A DNA stretch of 64,000 nucleotides from Saxidomus purpurata (Eukaryota > Mollusca > Bivalvia > Venerida > Veneridae), in assembly GCA_022818135.1 (NCBI GenBank), contig JAFMSR010000005.1:31427254-31491253 (forward strand). Reading direction: 5' to 3'. Position 1 is the stretch's first letter, and each line of letters opens with the position of its first letter. The translations under genes and the position numbers were made by a program. Under the pieces are notes generated by a model that was given only the letters and a program-made list of their open reading frames with translations, had not been told where the DNA came from and did no database searches. Below are positions 58,214-64,000 of the stretch, piece by piece.

Positions 58214-58690
58214 TTTATTGAATAATTTATGTATATTTAAATATTTAACTTTAATACAAATGGTAAATTCTTTACATCCCCTCCTCTGCACTGCACTACT
58301 TCAGTTATACTTTAGGATCAAAGGTAGTCCTCCTAACATTCCTTCATGCGATGGGGGATAAAGCTGTCTTTCAGACTGACTCTTTTCTATATTTGTCTGT
58401 CAGAAGATAGAAAGAGAGAAAATAGAGGGTCAGATAGACAGATGAATTGATGGTATAATGACTTTCCTCGCCTTGACCTCACTCTCTGTATCTCTTTATT
58501 GTCAGTATGTCTATATGTTTGAGTCGTGTTTGGGCTTATCCCAAGTGTTTGGGGTTCTGGTAGTGGGTGTATGGTTTGATGTTGTGCTGGGGGGGTTAAA
58601 TAGTCTCTTCTCCCTAAGGATATAGGATCTAGTTTTCCTGTTGGACTGGTTGTGACAAAGTGACTTTGTAACTTTCTGGGATGCTCCTGT
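58214..58690. other. Spacer before satellite
   Basis: Unique sequence. The minus-strand frame 58387-58896 runs partly through satellite and shows no domain. Confidence 0.4.
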
Positions 58691-61600
58691 TGAGCTTGTA
58701 TGCATGTAAGTTGAAATATTAAAGACATTGCGGTAAATCTCAATTTAAATTTTAAGAAAATGCTCTCACATGTCATTTTAAATGTTAAAGACATGAGAGT
58801 TAGAATTTTAAATATGTTACAGAAACTGCCATTTGAAAGAAATGTTAAGAAAATTCCCTCTAAAATGATAAAAAAAAATGTTACGGAAACTCTCATTTTA
58901 AATGTTTAAGGAAATGTGAGTTGAAATGATATAGAAAGTGTTACCGAATGATTTTATGAAAATGTCCATTTAAACGTTCATCAAAATTTTATGGAACATT
59001 TAATCTTAAAGAAATTGTTCATTGAAATGTTAGAGAAAATGCTTAGAAAAATATTCAGAAAATCTCAATTTAAATTTTAAGAAACTGTTTGTTAAAATAG
59101 TTTGAAAAATGTTACCAAATGTGTCATTTTAAATAAATGTTCAGAAAATTTCCTCTCAAATGATGAAGAAAATGTTACAGAAACTCTCATTTTCAATGTT
59201 TAAGAAAATGTGAGTTGAAATGTTAAAGAAAATGTAAAGGAATATTTTCAAGAAAAATATCTGTTCAAATGTTAGAGAAATTGTTACAAAACTTGTTCAT
59301 TTTAGATATCAACAAAATGTCTGCAGAAATGTTAAAAAAGAAAACGTTTAAAGAAAATGTTACAGAAAATTTCATTTTAAATGTTAAAAGAAATTGTTAT
59401 GGAAAGGTTCGTTAGAATGTTAAAGAAAATGTTACAGAAAATCTCATTTTAAATGTTAAAAGAAATTGTTATGGAAAGGTTCATTAAATTGTTATGGAAA
59501 GGTTCATTAGAATTTTAAAGAAAATGTTAAATATAATCTCATTTTAAATGTTAAAAGAAATTGTTATGGAAAGGTTCGTTAGAATGTTAAAGAAGGTGTT
59601 ACAGAAAATCTCATTTTAAATGTTAAAAGAAATTGTTATGGAAAGGTTTGTTAGAATGTTAAAGAAAATGTTACAGAAAATCTCATTTTAAATGTTAAAA
59701 GAAATTGTTATGGAAAGGTTCATTAGAATGTTAAAGAAAATGTTACACAAAATCTCATTTTAAATGTTAAAAGAAATTGTTATGGAAAGATTCATTAGAA
59801 TGTTAAAGAAAATGTTACAGAAAATCACATTTTAAATGTTAAAAGAAATTGTTATGGAAAGGTTCGTTAGAATTTTAAAGAAGCTGTTACAGATAATCTC
59901 ATTTTAAATGTTAAAAGAAATTGTTATGGAAAGGTTCGTTAGAATGTTAAAGAAAATGTTACAGAAAATCTCATTTTAAATGTTAAAAAAAATTGTTATG
60001 GAAAGGTTTGTTAGAATGTTAAAGAAAATGTTACAGAAAATCTTATTTTAAATGTTAGACAAAATTGTTATGGAAAGGTTTGTTAGAACTTTAAAGAAAA
60101 TGTTACAGAAAATCTCATTTTAAATGTTAGACAAAATTGTTATGGAAAGGTTCGTTGGAATGTTAAAGAAGCTCTTATAGAAAATCTCATTTAAAATGTT
60201 AGACGAAATTGTTATGGAAAGGTTCGTTAGAATGTTATAGAAGCTGTTACACAAAATCTCATTTTAAATGTTTAAAGAAATTGTTATGGAAAGGTTTGTT
60301 AGATTGTTAAAGAAAATGTTACAGGAAAGGTTCGTTGGAATGTTAAAGAAGCTGTTACAGAAAATCTCATTTTAAATGTTAAAAGAAATTGTTATGGAAA
60401 GGTTCGTTAGAATGTATGTTAAAGAAGCTGTTACAGATAATCTCATTTTAAATGTTAAAAGAAATTGTTATGGAAAGGTTCGTTAGAATTTTAAAGAAAA
60501 TGTTACAGAAAATCTCATTTTAAATGTTAAAAGAAATTGTTATGGAAAGGTTCGTTAGAATGTTAAAGAAGGTGTTACAGAAAATCTCATTTTAAATGTT
60601 AAAAGAAATTGTTATGGAAAGGTTCGTTAGAATGTTAAAGAAAATGTTACAGAAAATCTCATTTTAAATGTTAGACAAAATTGTTATGGAAAGGTTCGTT
60701 GGAATGTTAAAGAAGCTCTTATAGAAAATCTCATTTAAAATGTTAGACAAAATTGTTATATAAAGGTTCGTTAGAATGTTAAAGAAAATGTTACAGGAAA
60801 TCTCATTTTAAATGTTTAAAGAAATTGTTATGGAAAGGTTCGTTAGAATTTTAAAGAAAATGTTACAGAAAATCTCATTTTAAATGTTAGACAAAATTGT
60901 TATGGAAAGGTTCGTTAGAATGTTAAAGAAGCTGTTACAGATAATCTCATTTTAAATGTTAAAAGAAATTGTTATGGAAAGGTTTGTTAGATTGTTAAAG
61001 AAAATGTTACACAAAATCTCATTTTAAATGTTAAAAGAAATTGTTATGGAAAGGTTCATTAGAATGTTAAAGAAAATGTAACAGAAAATCTCATTTTAAA
61101 TGTTAAAGAAATTGTTATGGAAAGGTTTATTAGAACTTTAAAGAAAATGTTAAAGAAAATCTCATTTTAAATGTTAGAGGAAATTGTTATGGAAAGGTTC
61201 GTTGGATTGTTAAAGAAAATGTTACAGAAAATCTCATTTTAAATGTTAGACAAAATTGTTATGGAAAGGTTCATTAGAATGTTAAAGAAAATGTTGAAGA
61301 AAATCTCATTTTAAATGTTAGATGAAATTGTTATAGAAAGGTTCATTAGAATGTTAAAGAAAATGTCACAGAAAATCTCATTTTAAATGTTAGACGAAAT
61401 TGTTATGGAAAGGTTCGTTAGAATGTTAAAGAAGCTGTCACAGAAAATCTCATTTTAAATGTTAAAGAAATTGTTATGGAAAGGTTCGTTAAAGTGTTAA
61501 AGAAAATGTTACAGAAAATCTCATTTTAAATGTTAAAAGAAATTGTTATGGAAAGGTTCGTTAGAATGTTAAAGAAAATGTTACAGAAAATCTCATTTTA

Positions 61601-64000
61601 AATGTTAGACAAAATTGTTATGGAAAGGTTTATTAGAACTTTAAAGAAGCTCTTATAGAAAATCTCATTTAAAATGTTAGACGAAATTGTTATGGAAAGG
61701 TTCGTTAGAATGTTATAGAAGCTGTTACACAAAATCTCATTTTAAATGTTTAAAGAAATTGTTATGGAAAGGTTCGTTAGAATTTAAAGAAAATGTTACA
61801 GGAAAGGTTCGTTGGAATGTTAAAGAAGCTGTTACAGAAAATCTCATTTTAAATGTTAAAAGAAATTGTTATGGAAAGGTTCGTTAGAATGTATGTTAAA
61901 GAAGCTGTTACAGATAATCTCATTTTAAATGTTAAAAGAAATTGTTATGGAAAGGTTCGTTAGAATTTTAAAGAAAATGTTACAGAAAATCTCATTTTAA
62001 ATGTTAAAAGAAATTGTTATGGAAAGGTTTGTTAGAATGTTAAAGAAGGTGTTACAGAAAATCTCATTTTAAATGTTAAAAGAAATTGTTATGGAAAGGT
62101 TCGTTAGAATGTTAAAGAAAATGTTAATGAAAATCTCATTTTAAATGTTAGACAAAATTGTTATGGAAAGGTTCGTTGGAATGTTAAAGAAGCTCTTATA
62201 GAAAATCTCATTTAAAATGTTAAAAGAAATTGTTATGGAAAGGTTTGTTAGAATGTTAAAGAAAATGTTACAGGAAATCTCATTTTAAATGTTAAACAAA
62301 ATTGTTATGGAAAGGTTTGTTAGAATGTCTTTAAAGAAGCTGTTACAGATAATCTCATTTTAAATGTTAAACGAAATTGTTATGGAAAGGTTCGTTAGAA
62401 TGTTAAAGAAGGTGTTACAGAAAATCTCATTTTAAATGTTAAAAGAAATTGTTATGGAAAGGTTTGTTAGATTGTTAAAGAAAATGTTACACAAAATCTC
62501 ATTTTAAGTGTTAAACAAATTGTTTTGGAAAGGTTCGTTAGAATTTTAAAGAAAATGTTACAGAAAATCTCATTTTAAATGTTAGAAAGAAATTGTTATG
62601 GAAGGGTTCATTAGAATGTTAAAGAAGCTGTTAAAGATACATCTCATTTTAAATGTTAAAAGAAATTGTTATGGAAAGGTTTGTTAGAATGTTAAAGAAG
62701 CTGTTACACAAAATCTCATTTTAAATGTTAAAAGAAATTGTTATGGAAAGGTTCATTAGAATGTTAAAGAAAGTGTAACAGAAAATCTCATTTTAAATGT
62801 TAAAAGAAATTGTTATGGAAAGGTTTATTAGAACTGTTAAAGAAAATGTTAAAGAAAATCTCATTTTAAATGTTAGAGGAAATTGTTATGGAAAGGTTCG
62901 TTGGAATTGTTAAAGAAACTCTTACAGAAAATCTCATTTAAAATGTTAGAAGAAATTGTTATGGAAAGGTTCATTAGAATGTTAAAGAAGCTGTTGACAC
63001 AAAATCTCATTTTAAATGTTTAATGAAATTGTTATGGAAAGGTTCATTAGAATGTTAAAGAAAATGTTACAGAAAATCTCATTTTAAATGTTAGACGAAA
63101 TTGTTATGGAAAGGTTCGTTAGAATGTTAAAGAAGCTGTTACAGAAAATCTCATTTTAAATGTTAAAAGAAATTGTTATGGAAAGGTTTGTTAGAATTTT
63201 AAAGAAAATGTTACAGAAAATCTCATTTTAAATGTTAAAAGAAATAGTTATGGAAAGGTTTGTTAGAATGTTAAAGAAAATGTTACAGAAAATCTCATTT
63301 TAAATGTTAGACAAAATTGTTATGGAAAGGTTCGTTGGAATGTTAAAGAAGCTCTTATAGAAAATCTCATTTAAAATGTTAAGAAGAAATTGTTATGGAA
63401 AGGTTCGTTAGAATGTTATAGAAGCTGTTACACAAAATCTCATTTTAAATGTTAAAAGAAATTGTTATGGAAAGGTTTGTTAGAATGTTAAAGAAGGTGT
63501 TACAGAAAATCTCATTTTAAATGTTAAAAGAAATTGTTATGGAAAGGTTCATTAGAACTGTTAAAGAAAATGTTACACAAAATCTCATTTTAAATGTTAG
63601 ACAAAATTGTTATGGAAAGGTTCGTTGGAATGTTAAAGAAGCTCTTATAGAAAATCTCATTTAAAATGTTAGAAGAAATTGTTATGGAAAGGTTCGTTAG
63701 AATTTTAAAGAAAATGTTACAGGAAATCTCATTTTAAATGTTTAAAGAAATTGTTATGGAAAGGTTCGTTAGAATGTATGTTAAAGAAGCTGTTACAGAT
63801 AATCTCATTTTAAATGTTAAAAGAAATTGTTATGGAAAGGTTTGTTAGAATTTTAAAGAAAATGTTACAGAAAATCTCATTTTAAATGTTAGACAGAAAT
63901 TGTTATGGAAAGGTTCGTTAGAATGTTAAAGAAGGTGTTACAGAAAATCTCATTTTAAATGTTAAAAGAAATTGTTATGGAAAGGTTCGTTAGAATTTTA
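58691..64000 (+). repeat. 72-bp satellite DNA array (continues past window)
   Basis: The unit is about 72 bp: TTAAAGAAAATGTTACAGAA, AATCTCATTTTAAATGTTAA, AAGAAATTGTTATGGAAAGG, TTCGTTAGAATG. The left edge (58691-59390) is diverged and resembles the 42350-43985 block. From about 59395 about 64 well-conserved units run to the window end. Variants (GAAGCTGTTACAG, GAAGGTGTTACAG, GTTAGACAAAATTG, CATTTAAAATG) recur in a fixed order, showing higher-order repetition of about 1477 bp. Open frames are incidental. Confidence 0.95.

Noticed and set aside
58387..58896. 169-codon minus-strand open frame
   Set aside because: Half lies in satellite DNA. The rest is a composition-driven stretch with no recognisable motif.
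61687..61887. 66-codon open frame in the satellite
   Set aside because: It is produced by the 72-bp period being divisible by three; the peptide simply repeats the monomer.

Overview
Organism and overall character. The window is eukaryotic, AT-rich, non-coding-dominated DNA. It has no operon-like genes, long tandem arrays, tRNA-derived SINEs, hAT, pogo-like, mariner and rolling-circle transposon debris, and a few intron-flanked coding-like fragments. The interspersed repeats (units rich in TCAAGGTCA, element starts such as AGCTCACCTGA or TATACCCCCGAAACGAAG, and ends in CTCTTGTT) are of a kind I associate with bivalve mollusc genomes. That assignment is recognition, not a search result.

Main observation. 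At least four sequence-unrelated repeat families (called A to D here; E is a probable fifth) share one architecture. Each has a 5' terminus that folds into a hairpin, a core of tandem units of about 140-280 bp, an inverted copy of the 5' terminus placed subterminally at the 3' side, a short perfect hairpin, and an end in CTTGTT or CTAGTT. This asymmetric terminal inverted repeat plus 3' hairpin is the layout described for Helentron/Helitron2-type non-autonomous rolling-circle elements. A decayed element coding for a Helitron Rep domain and an exo/endonuclease-phosphatase (EEP) domain lies at 19.8-22.5 kb on the minus strand. It is split by a mariner and has lost its helicase, and it is a candidate relative of the autonomous source.

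Layout. 0-1.7 kb: family E array and a family A element. 1.8-10.7 kb: mostly unique intron-like or intergenic DNA with possible minus-strand host exons (3.8-5.0 kb) and a large decayed inverted duplication (6.6-8.2 against 9.1-10.7 kb). 10.7-14.3 kb: a mosaic of families B, E, A and C. 15.5-17.6 kb: a broken Mutator-like transposase gene with CRE-like motifs upstream and poly(A) signals downstream. 17.6-19.5 kb: family C split by a 1.4-kb insertion. 19.8-22.5 kb: the Helentron-like remnant and mariner. 22.5-27.6 kb: families A, B and C plus a 21-bp minisatellite. 28.1-30.5 kb: family D with a 960-bp hAT element inside (8-bp target duplication). 30.7-33.2 kb: a pogo-like MITE, family C and SINEs. 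35-38.2 kb: a poly(A) insertion, a pogo-like MITE and family B. 40.2-42.1 kb: palindromes and a complete family B element. 42.3-44 kb: a diverged satellite block holding a second, related hAT MITE. 45.6-47.3 kb: families A and E. 47.9-53.0 kb: a 5-kb minisatellite with a 32-bp unit. 53.3-58.2 kb: families A and C. 58.7-64 kb: a 72-bp satellite with about 1.48-kb higher-order repetition, running off the window edge.

Functionally this is a transposon and satellite landscape, perhaps in the introns or flank of a host gene. No intact protein-coding gene can be demonstrated.
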